22,789 nt of DNA from a virus: positions 1 through 22,789 of the IMG/VR virus record IMGVR_UViG_3300044642_000360; one strand, given 5' to 3'. Made by a program: the position numbers and the translations under genes. The notes beneath the pieces were generated by a model, which worked only from the letters and a program-made list of their open reading frames with translations, was not told the origin of the DNA and searched no databases. Positions 7,090-13,921 of this stretch are shown here, piece by piece. The stretch's first letter is position 1. Every line of letters starts with the position of its first letter.

Positions 7090-9158
7090 TTTTATTGAAG
7101 AATATTACCCTACGTAATTTTTTGAGTATCGGACAAGTAACGCAAGCAGTTGACTTTAATCGACAAGACTTAACACTTATTCTGGGTGAGAACTTAGACT
7201 TAGGTGGTGATGGTGCTCGTAATGGTACAGGTAAAACGAGTCTTATTCAAGGCTTAAGTTATGCATTATTTGGTGTACCTATTAACTCAATCAGAAAAGA
7301 TAATTTAGTTAATCGTACAAATGCCAAAGGCATGTTAGTTACACTTGAATTTAGTGTAGGTGGTATTGATTATAAGATTGAGCGTGGTCGTAAGCCAAAC
7401 TTATTAAGATTTTATGTAAACAGTGATTTACAAAAAGGCACAGATGATGCACAGGGTGAGAACAAAGAAACACAAGCACAAATTGAAAAAGTATTGTGCA
7501 TGTCCAGTAGCATGTTCCGCCATATCGTAGCATTGAATACATATTCAGAACCGTTTTTAGCATTAAAGAACAATGAACAACGTGAAATTATTGAGCAGTT
7601 GTTGGGTATTACTTTGTTATCAGAAAAAGCAGAGGTTATCAAAACTCTACTTAAAAATACAAAAGACGATATACAAGCAGAAGAATTTAAAGTCAAAGCC
7701 ATTGAAGAAGCCAATAAACGAGTCAAAGAACAAATTGAAAGTTTTAAGCGTAGACAAGGTCTTTGGCAAAAGAAACATGAAAGTGATTTGGCTTATCTAG
7801 CATCTCAATATGAAGACCTTATAAAAATTGACATTGGAAAAGAATTACTAGCGCACAAAGAATTAGTTATTTGGAACGAAAAGAAAAAACAACAAGATAC
7901 ATACACTGCTTTATCGGCTAGACAAACTGCTTGGAAACAAAAACAAGATAAAGATTTGTATGACTTAGAAGATAGTGTTCTTAAGTTGAGCCACATTGAT
8001 ATTGTTCAAGAAATTTTAGCACATCGTGCTTTAGCCGAATATAATATAAAATCAAAAGAACTTATTGACCGAGACAAAGAAATTACTAGGTTAACAAAAG
8101 ATTTAGACAAAGAGAAAAAATTAATAACTAAACTGACTACAGAGGTTGCTACATTACAAAATCATACATGTTATGCGTGTGGACAAGATTTCCATGATGA
8201 ACAACATGCTACTGTGTTGGCTGATAAAGAACAATTATTAATTGAATCTACAGTTCATGCAAATATGTTAGAACGACAATTAAAAGAACAAACTGATAAA
8301 GTTATTGAGTTAGGTGATAAGCCCAAAACGCATTACAAAACAGAAGCTGAGGCAATTCGTCATGGCAGTGATGCAGAAAACATTCGTACAAAGATACTTG
8401 AAAAAGAAAAAGAGTCTGACCCCTATGCTGAACAACTCAAAGAGTTAACAGTAGTTACATTAGGTCCGATGCCAGTTACACATTATGACACTGAAACACA
8501 AGCAATTGAACATCGTAGTAAAGTGTCTGGGCTGTTACAACAGATTGAAACAAAGGCTGCTGAATCTGATCCGTATGCAGAACAAGTGACAGAAATGGAA
8601 TCAAACGCATTGCAAGCAATTGACTTTGAAGCAATTAACAAACTAACTAAGACTATGGAACATCAGAAGTTCTTGTTAGATATTTTGACTAGTAAAGATA
8701 GTTTTGTTCGTAAGAAGATTATTGACCAGAACTTAAGTTACTTGAACGGTAGATTGACACATTACTTAGATAAGATTGGGTTACCTCATCAAGTTATTTT
8801 TAAAAATGATTTAGAAGTTGAAATTACAGAGTTGGGCCGCGAACTTGACTTTGACAATTTAAGTCGTGGTGAACGTAATAGATTGATTCTTGGATTAAGT
8901 TTTGCTTTCCGTGATGTATGGGAGAACTTATATTCACCTATTAATACGTTATTTATTGATGAATTAATTGATTCAGGATTAGACACAATGGGTGTTGAGA
9001 ATGCTATTGCTATTCTTAAAGATATGTCACGTAAGCGACAGAAATCTATTTGGCTTGTTAGTCATAGAGAAGAATTAGCCGGTCGTGTTCCTAGCGTATT
9101 AAAAGTGGTAAAAGAAAATGGTTTTACTACATACAATACAGCAGTTGATATAGAATAA
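7086..9158 (+). CDS. 46: recombination endonuclease subunit gp46 (Rad50/SbcC-like ATPase)
   Basis: This SMC-like ATPase has 690 residues (T4 gp46 is 560). It shows a Walker A site at 43-52 (ARNGTGKTS, Lys50), a long coiled coil, a zinc hook CYAC at 362-365, an ABC signature LSRGE at 592-596, a Walker B LFIDE at 622-626 and an H-loop VSH ending at His660. The ATPase heads drive opening of the gp47 nuclease site, and the hook joins two complexes. The extra length lies in the coiled coil: each arm carries a tandem duplication, at residues 223-326 before the hook and 413-504 after it. The gene overlaps gp47 by four bases. Confidence 0.92.
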   Translation: MILLKNITLRNFLSIGQVTQAVDFNRQDLTLILGENLDLGGDGARNGTGKTSLIQGLSYALFGVPINSIRKDNLVNRTNAKGMLVTLEFSVGGIDYKIERGRKPNLLRFYVNSDLQKGTDDAQGENKETQAQIEKVLCMSSSMFRHIVALNTYSEPFLALKNNEQREIIEQLLGITLLSEKAEVIKTLLKNTKDDIQAEEFKVKAIEEANKRVKEQIESFKRRQGLWQKKHESDLAYLASQYEDLIKIDIGKELLAHKELVIWNEKKKQQDTYTALSARQTAWKQKQDKDLYDLEDSVLKLSHIDIVQEILAHRALAEYNIKSKELIDRDKEITRLTKDLDKEKKLITKLTTEVATLQNHTCYACGQDFHDEQHATVLADKEQLLIESTVHANMLERQLKEQTDKVIELGDKPKTHYKTEAEAIRHGSDAENIRTKILEKEKESDPYAEQLKELTVVTLGPMPVTHYDTETQAIEHRSKVSGLLQQIETKAAESDPYAEQVTEMESNALQAIDFEAINKLTKTMEHQKFLLDILTSKDSFVRKKIIDQNLSYLNGRLTHYLDKIGLPHQVIFKNDLEVEITELGRELDFDNLSRGERNRLILGLSFAFRDVWENLYSPINTLFIDELIDSGLDTMGVENAIAILKDMSRKRQKSIWLVSHREELAGRVPSVLKVVKENGFTTYNTAVDIE
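7752..8063 (+). repeat. tandem protein repeat in the ascending coiled-coil arm of gp46
   Basis: Residues 223-270 and 279-326 of gp46 align at a constant offset of 56 residues. RQGLW pairs with RQTAW, and ELLAHKEL with EILAHRAL. Fifty-six residues equal exactly eight heptads, so the duplication keeps the coiled-coil register. DNA similarity is low enough to suggest an old duplication. Confidence 0.7.
8322..8597 (+). repeat. tandem protein repeat in the descending coiled-coil arm of gp46
   Basis: Residues 413-454 and 463-504 of gp46 align at a constant offset of 50 residues. PKTHYKTE pairs with PVTHYDTE, and ESDPYAEQ is identical in both copies although its codons differ. The pair lies after the zinc hook and roughly opposite the repeat pair in the ascending arm. 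Confidence 0.75.
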
Positions 9159-9190
9159 TTCACAATGGTAAATTACAGATAAGTAACAGT

Positions 9191-9748
9191 ATGTCAAGTC
9201 CACAAAAGAATAAAGGTTCAGGTTTTGAACGGGAAATTGCAAAATTTCTATCAGAATTGTACGGTGAAAGTTTCATTCGTGCTCCTGGATCCGGTGCATA
9301 TGTGGGTGGCAAGAATCAAGCCAGAACTCAATTCTTACATGAGGGACAGATTCGTTCTTTTAAGGGCGATATTGTTCCGGGACAGAGTTTCAGCAAAATG
9401 AATGCAGAGTGTAAGTTCTATGCGGACTTTCCTTTTCACCTAATACTTACAGGTGAATGCAAACAACTTGATTCGTGGATTGGACAACTGTTAGATGTAG
9501 AAGATTCAAATGATTTAAATATTCTTTTTATGAAGTTTAATCGTAAGGGTCGTTATGTTGCTGTACAACCTAAATTTACATGGATTATGGATAATTACAT
9601 ATTTTATGGAAGTAAGAAGTATGGTGATTGGTATCTAACAGAGTTCGAAACCTTCTTCAAACAAAACAAAGACTTAGTAAAATTATACTCAGGTTTATCA
9701 ACAGACACCACGTCAAAACCAAAAATAATAACTTTAGAAACAACATAA
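9191..9748 (+). CDS. PD-(D/E)XK nuclease, Holliday-junction-resolvase-like
   Basis: The 185-residue protein opens with KGSGFEREIAKFL (residues 8-20), followed by RAPGSGAY near 30, KGD with Asp60 and ECK with Glu73 and Lys75. The order Glu13 or Glu15, Asp60, Glu73-x-Lys75 is the active-site pattern of PD-(D/E)XK nucleases and resembles archaeal-type Holliday junction resolvases and phage relatives. A role in cutting branched DNA made by gp46/gp47-driven recombination is inferred from fold and neighbourhood. It ends the operon 32 bases after gp46. The start has only a weak ribosome site. T4 uses an unrelated resolvase (gp49), so this may be a functional substitute. Confidence 0.65.
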   Translation: MSSPQKNKGSGFEREIAKFLSELYGESFIRAPGSGAYVGGKNQARTQFLHEGQIRSFKGDIVPGQSFSKMNAECKFYADFPFHLILTGECKQLDSWIGQLLDVEDSNDLNILFMKFNRKGRYVAVQPKFTWIMDNYIFYGSKKYGDWYLTEFETFFKQNKDLVKLYSGLSTDTTSKPKIITLETT

Positions 9749-10074
9749 TATAAAAATTCGTTGGCTGAGTTGTCAGTCCTCCTTGAGATTGTACAGATTG
9801 TGCTGTGCCGTTAGATTCTGGAGTATGTATGTTAGCAATAACATAGGAACACCGAGTAGGCAATCTTTCTAGGGAACCTACAATGAGTACATATCTAATT
9901 CTATCTTGCGGGTATGTAACATGCGTTGTCGAGGCGTCAGTTGAAATAAACTTGATAGTCTCACTACAGTCCCATAACAATTTACAGGACAACCGGTGAC
10001 AGTTAATATCATAAAAACGGTGATTAACTGGGGAATAGATAGCTAAGGATGACGGGCATGGCAAATGACCTTAA

Positions 10075-10105
10075 CCATTGGTAGTGCAAATTTGCACTAC
10101 CATGG
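10075..10105. repeat. perfect 22-bp palindrome with flanking complementary arms
   Basis: GGTAGTGCAAA (10080-10090) is followed directly, with no spacer, by its exact reverse complement (10091-10101). CCAT (10075-10078) and ATGG (10102-10105) extend the dyad past a single unpaired T. Neither strand has a T-run after it, so it does not look like a standard terminator. A protein-binding dyad is the simplest reading. Confidence 0.7.
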
Positions 10106-10176
10106 CTTCTAAGCGGCAATATATTCCTTAATAAACAAAATTAAAAATCTAGATAAGAATAAAAACAATACAATCC

Positions 10177-10218
10177 AGAACGAGCAATAGCGAGTTCTGA
10201 GATGAACGAAGTTCATCT
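10177..10218 (-). terminator. two adjacent hairpins downstream of the hub operon, possible atypical terminator
   Basis: Going leftwards from the end of the 75-aa gene, the minus-strand transcript meets an 8-bp hairpin (10200-10207 with 10211-10218, three-base loop GAA on the plus strand). Next comes a hairpin of five plus two pairs (10177-10185 with 10190-10198) with a tandem mismatch, and then a T-rich stretch some bases further on. The T-run does not directly follow the stem, so termination is only a possibility. Confidence 0.3.
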
Positions 10219-10272
10219 ATTAAATGAAAATAAGGTAATAACCCTAATTGTATGCAAATGAATAATAACGGA

Positions 10273-10500
10273 TTAGAAGAATGGCATTCTACTAGTTTTT
10301 GTAGTTTCTAGATTTTCTTCAATAATTTTATTAATGGTTTTTCTTTCATCGGTACTCATGTTAAGTATATCAACATAACTAACTCCGCCCCTCATAAACC
10401 AAGACATTTTTAAACATCCTGCTTTAATATCTTTTACTTCCTCCTCTAAATTATCCAACCACTTCTTAACTGCTTCGGAGTTAAGTATAAGAAGTTTCAT
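10273..10500 (-). CDS. small hub-associated protein, possibly gp51-like
   Basis: This 75-residue protein overlaps the gp26 gene by four bases (ATGA), so it is coupled to it. Its second half, with MSWFMRGGVSYVDILNMS, DERKTINKIIEENLETTK and a terminal PFF, matches a pattern I recall directly after gp26 in marine T4-like phages, sometimes labelled baseplate hub assembly (gp51). In T4, gp51 helps assemble the hub. That name is carried over by position and should be treated as tentative. There is no signal peptide or membrane segment. Confidence 0.55.
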   Translation of the reverse strand: MKLLILNSEAVKKWLDNLEEEVKDIKAGCLKMSWFMRGGVSYVDILNMSTDERKTINKIIEENLETTKTSRMPFF

Positions 10501-11321
10501 CCGAAAAAATCGGATACGTTCACATTGAAAGGTTGTTCGTATTCATGGCTACAATTGATGCATTTGAATTTTAATGGTTTTGTATCTGTTGATTTCTTTA
10601 ATTCTAATGAGATATCTTTAATCTTTTCAAATGTTTTTACATCAACATTTTCTAAAAATTCTTTAATAAAATTCTTATCCAATACTATACCATTCGGTGA
10701 AGAAATATATTCTATTGTTTCAACAATGATATCCATTGTAACTTGGTTCATTTTTCTTAAAACTTCAGTTGATTTAGCATTTCTCTCATCACCGTCCGGC
10801 ATGTCTTGTATAATGCGTAAAGCACGTTGAATTTCAAATTGGATGACACTGGTTTCATTAATTTGTTTATAATTTAATGGACAAAATTTCAATGAAAGTT
10901 GGTCTAGTTTTAGTGGGGTATTATACTCCCCTGGTTTATATTCATTTAATAATTGTGTTAAATTAATATCGTACTTATTAGGTTCTTCGCATGATGGACA
11001 TACAGTATCAAATTCCATAGTAGATCCATTAGTAGCCATTTTGATTGCTAACAAAATAGGGTCTAGATCAATTTGTAAGATTTGCCATGGATCTTTTATT
11101 GATGGTACACAACTTTTGATGATTTCTATTACTGCTACCCCGTTAAATAATGCGTCCGGTGTACGTGCGGTAATCTCATCAATTGCAGTCATTGGAAATA
11201 TAGCTAACTCACCGTTTTCAGGGAATTCTATGCTATTTTCAGGATAACCTTCCCCTTGACTAGGTAATTTAAGATATAAAGCTGGACGACGGAAATATTG
11301 TTGTAGTGGATTAGTTGACAT
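10497..11321 (-). CDS. 26: baseplate hub subunit, T4 gp26-like
   Basis: The 274-residue protein shows the T4 baseplate family pattern: FRRPALYLKLPSQG at 10-23, MTAIDEITARTPDALFNG from 44, and CVPSIKDPWQI from 71. It has two CxxC pairs, C108/C111 (CPSC) and C254/C257 (CINC), which probably bind zinc together. In T4, gp26 (208 residues) is a hub assembly component. A strong Shine-Dalgarno sequence (TAGGAG) lies just before the ATG, and a minus-strand late box AATAAATA is about 40 bases upstream. It is divergent from the tape-measure gene. Confidence 0.8.
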   Translation of the reverse strand: MSTNPLQQYFRRPALYLKLPSQGEGYPENSIEFPENGELAIFPMTAIDEITARTPDALFNGVAVIEIIKSCVPSIKDPWQILQIDLDPILLAIKMATNGSTMEFDTVCPSCEEPNKYDINLTQLLNEYKPGEYNTPLKLDQLSLKFCPLNYKQINETSVIQFEIQRALRIIQDMPDGDERNAKSTEVLRKMNQVTMDIIVETIEYISSPNGIVLDKNFIKEFLENVDVKTFEKIKDISLELKKSTDTKPLKFKCINCSHEYEQPFNVNVSDFFG

Positions 11322-11342
11322 TAAAACTCCTAAAATTGAATG

Positions 11343-11350
11343 ACTAAATA
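11343..11350 (+). promoter_or_regulatory. weak late-type box ACTAAATA upstream of the tape-measure gene
   Basis: ACTAAATA differs from NATAAATA at one position and lies 28 bases before the tape-measure ATG, with a predicted start near 11357. It faces the gp26 late box at 11361-11368, so the two transcripts would start within a few bases of each other and overlap. No other plus-strand promoter is seen in the 57-bp gap. Confidence 0.3.
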
Positions 11351-11360
11351 CATTGTAAAT

Positions 11361-11368
11361 TATTTATT
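11361..11368 (-). promoter_or_regulatory. late promoter box AATAAATA for gp26
   Basis: The minus strand reads AATAAATA, a match to NATAAATA, about 40 bases before the gp26 ATG. The predicted start near 11354 leaves a leader holding the TAGGAG ribosome site. Confidence 0.55.
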
Positions 11369-11378
11369 TCCCTAAACT

Positions 11379-13904
11379 ATGGCTGATTCTTTTACCCCTG
11401 AACAAATAGAGAACATGAACAAGTTCTTTGAGTTAATAAACTCGTCCGTTGCACCTCTAACCGAAGCGCAAAAAGAAGAATTAGCATTAGCTAAAGCTGC
11501 CAAAGAAGCAGGAGATAGATTAAAGAAATTTGGTGAGCAATTAGGTAAAAGTGGTATAGACTTTACTAAAGCACTTATCAGCGGTACCGATGGATTTGGT
11601 AAATTTGGAGATTCAGTTACAAGTGCCACTGGTGCTATAGGTGACTTTGCCGGAACTTTTGGTAAGTTAGGATTTGTAGTAGGCGGAGTAATAAAAGTAT
11701 TCGGGGATTTTGTAGATAGTGCGCTTAAACAAAATGATAATTTATTAAAAGGTTTCCGTGATTTAAGTGAATTAGGTAGTATAACTCAAGATGGTATAAA
11801 AGGTTTACAGGCTGACTTAAGTAGTATTGGTTTGATAAGTTCTGAGTATGAAAAATTAACAAGTTTTTTAAAACCAATCTCACAAGATTTAGTAAAATTT
11901 GGCGGCAGTGTAACATCTGGAAAAAATGCTTTATTAGATGTTGTTAGTAATTTTGTAGGTGAAGGTAATCAACTAGAATTATCGCTTACCCGTATTGGAT
12001 ATACTAGCGAAACTATACGTGAAGGTGTTGCAGACTATATCAGTATGCAAACTAGATTGGGTAAAGCTCAAGGAAAAACAACAGAACAGTTAACAAAAGA
12101 AAGTCAAAAATATCTTGTTGAGATGAGAGGGTTACAAGAACTTACTGGAATGACTCGTGACGAGCAACAAAAACTCAGAGATGCACAAATGGCAGATGCA
12201 CGATATAGTCTACATTTGTCTACAATGAACAAAGATGAGGCAGCTAATCTTCAACAATATATGGTAGCTTATCAGGCAGCGTTTGGAGCAGAAGCTGCCG
12301 CAGGATTAAAAGATAGAATTGTAAATTTTGGTAGTATCACAACTGAAGCAGGCGCAGCCAGTTACCAACGTGGTAATAAAGAATATGAATTAGCAATGCG
12401 GGCTCAAAAAGAAGGAATGGCATTCTTTCAAGAAGGACTTGTTACTACTGCAAAAAATACTATGGCTAGTCTTGGGCCATTATCAACTACATTTAGATTA
12501 TCAGAAGGACAACTTAAACAAATGGGTTTTAATGCTGAAATGGTTAATGCCGCACTTGCATTAACGAATACAGATCAAAAAGAATTTGACAAAAGAATGA
12601 AAGCAATAATAGAGACAATGGTTAAGCAAGAAGACCAAACAGAAACAAATTTAAAAAGTGAACAACAAAATAGAGCAAAAAATTTAATGTATGATGCATT
12701 ATTAGCAGAAGCAGCTAAGGGATTGGTATCAGTATTTGGTTTATTAAACACTGTCGTAACTGCTCTTGCTAAAATGATGGCAAACTTTATTGATTTTATG
12801 TCAAGTAAAGGTATAATACCAGGACTTTCTCCTACTAATTTAAGTAAATTTTTTGAAGAATCCGCTTCTTCAAGTAGACCAGATAAATCTGGATTATCCC
12901 AACCAGAGCAAAATGTAAGTAAAGCAGCCGGAGAGTCATTGGCTCCGTCGATGGCAGGTCGAAATTCAGAGGATGTGTTAAGTAAATTAAACTTTGGTGG
13001 CAAACGTGCTGAAAGAACAGGCGGAGGTGAAGCTAGCCCGGCTCTTTTGGCAATGGCAGAAAAAATTCAAGATGAGTATCCTGACGCTATCTTTACTGCA
13101 TTAAATGATCGATATCACCAAGACCGTAGAGACAAGAATTCAAAAAGTAAACATCTTGTAGGAAAGGCACTTGATTTTAGTTTAGGATACGATCCAACTA
13201 GTGAGGAAAGTGACCGTATTGCTAAACTATTAAGAATGACAGGTGCTAGTTACGTTAAAAATGAGTATAAAGAAAGATCAGGTGGTTGGACAGGTGGACA
13301 CTTTCACGTTGAAGTTGCTAGACAAGGTGGATTGTTTAGTGGTAAAGATACTGGATATCCAGTTATGCTTCATGGTAAAAATGAAAGTGTGTGGCCTGAA
13401 AAAGAGCTAACAACTTTTATGAAAGATGTTCAAAAAACTAGTTTAAAAAAATACAAAGACGAATTAATGGATCAAATATCGCCAAGTGGTACAACTACTG
13501 ATATATGGTCTAAATTGTCGGATGCATTTAATACATTTAGTAGCAAAAATAAAATTAAATCAAATAATTTGACTAATGAAAATTTTTCTGGTGAAGTCGG
13601 TAAACATGGTGGATTGTTTAGTGAAAAAGATGCCGGTTATCCGGTTATGCTTCATGGGAAAAATGAAAATGTAAAATTTGAAAAAGATTTAATCAATGTA
13701 ATGAAAGATGTTCAGAAAACTAGTTTGGAACAATACAAGCAAGAACTAATGACTCAGACAGTACCCGGTGGTATAACGAGTGATACTGGATCTAAATTAA
13801 CAGATGCGTTTAATATGTTTAGCAATAAATTGGATTCCTTAATAAGTGAGCAACGTAATAACAATAGTATTCAAGCTGAAATATTGACATACAGCCGTGC
13901 GTAA
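11379..13904 (+). CDS. tail tape-measure-like protein with embedded M15-type peptidase domain
   Basis: The 841-residue protein is mostly helical. Hydrophobic helices at about 84-115 and 437-474 and a C-terminal motif GYPVMLHGKNES are typical of tail tape-measure proteins. Residues about 545-650 hold a zinc peptidase of the D-Ala-D-Ala carboxypeptidase/endopeptidase (M15) type: SKHLVGKALDF gives the SxHxxGxAxD signature (His592, Asp599), and GGHFHVE gives His641 and His643. Such a domain would cut cell-wall peptides during DNA entry. After it comes a 94-residue module present twice (648-741 and 742-835). No Shine-Dalgarno sequence precedes the ATG. It is divergent from gp26 and followed by the portal gene. 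Confidence 0.75.
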   Translation: MADSFTPEQIENMNKFFELINSSVAPLTEAQKEELALAKAAKEAGDRLKKFGEQLGKSGIDFTKALISGTDGFGKFGDSVTSATGAIGDFAGTFGKLGFVVGGVIKVFGDFVDSALKQNDNLLKGFRDLSELGSITQDGIKGLQADLSSIGLISSEYEKLTSFLKPISQDLVKFGGSVTSGKNALLDVVSNFVGEGNQLELSLTRIGYTSETIREGVADYISMQTRLGKAQGKTTEQLTKESQKYLVEMRGLQELTGMTRDEQQKLRDAQMADARYSLHLSTMNKDEAANLQQYMVAYQAAFGAEAAAGLKDRIVNFGSITTEAGAASYQRGNKEYELAMRAQKEGMAFFQEGLVTTAKNTMASLGPLSTTFRLSEGQLKQMGFNAEMVNAALALTNTDQKEFDKRMKAIIETMVKQEDQTETNLKSEQQNRAKNLMYDALLAEAAKGLVSVFGLLNTVVTALAKMMANFIDFMSSKGIIPGLSPTNLSKFFEESASSSRPDKSGLSQPEQNVSKAAGESLAPSMAGRNSEDVLSKLNFGGKRAERTGGGEASPALLAMAEKIQDEYPDAIFTALNDRYHQDRRDKNSKSKHLVGKALDFSLGYDPTSEESDRIAKLLRMTGASYVKNEYKERSGGWTGGHFHVEVARQGGLFSGKDTGYPVMLHGKNESVWPEKELTTFMKDVQKTSLKKYKDELMDQISPSGTTTDIWSKLSDAFNTFSSKNKIKSNNLTNENFSGEVGKHGGLFSEKDAGYPVMLHGKNENVKFEKDLINVMKDVQKTSLEQYKQELMTQTVPGGITSDTGSKLTDAFNMFSNKLDSLISEQRNNNSIQAEILTYSRA
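13320..13883 (+). repeat. tandem duplication of a 94-codon module at the 3' end of the tape-measure gene
   Basis: Residues 648-741 and 742-835 align without gaps at an offset of 282 bases. GGLFSGKDTGYPVMLHGKNE pairs with GGLFSEKDAGYPVMLHGKNE, MKDVQKTSL is identical, and SKLSDAF pairs with SKLTDAF. DNA identity is still high in the first half of the unit, which suggests a fairly recent duplication. Confidence 0.85.
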
Positions 13905-13906
13905 GT

Positions 13907-13914
13907 GATAAATA
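13907..13914 (+). promoter_or_regulatory. late promoter box GATAAATA directly before the portal gene
   Basis: GATAAATA ends seven bases before the portal ATG. Late transcripts normally start about six bases after the box, so the message would begin at or next to the start codon. No Shine-Dalgarno sequence is present. Confidence 0.5.
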
Positions 13915-13921
13915 TCTAACT

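Larger units (their letters stand above)
9749..10272. other. 524-bp gap between convergent operons, structured, no convincing gene
   Basis: No convincing gene lies here, although the neighbouring genes are packed. By hand count 9781-10080 is about 41% G+C, higher than the flanks, and 10120-10272 is very AT-rich. Several hairpins can be drawn: GGCTGA/TCAGTCC at 9763-9779 just after the nuclease stop; AGTTAAT with TGATTAACT at 10001-10029; the palindrome at 10080-10101; and two hairpins at 10177-10218. A minus-strand frame (10064 to 9657) is open for 135 codons, but its third positions are not AT-biased like those of real genes here and it ends antisense to the nuclease gene. A non-coding RNA, replication or termination element, or a decayed gene are all possible. 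Confidence 0.5.

Noticed and set aside
9763-9779. Hairpin just after the nuclease stop as an intrinsic terminator
   Set aside because: The stem has only six pairs with a bulge and no T-run follows, so it does not meet the usual terminator pattern.
9749-10110. Group I intron or tmRNA-like RNA in the gap
   Set aside because: I looked for the intron P, Q, R and S core elements and for tRNA-like T-loop and acceptor ends and found none. The flanking genes are complete, so no exon is interrupted.
12575-13003. Minus-strand 142-codon frame inside the tape-measure gene
   Set aside because: It is an antisense shadow with no ribosome site; the plus-strand reading contains the hydrophobic helix and is continuous on both sides.
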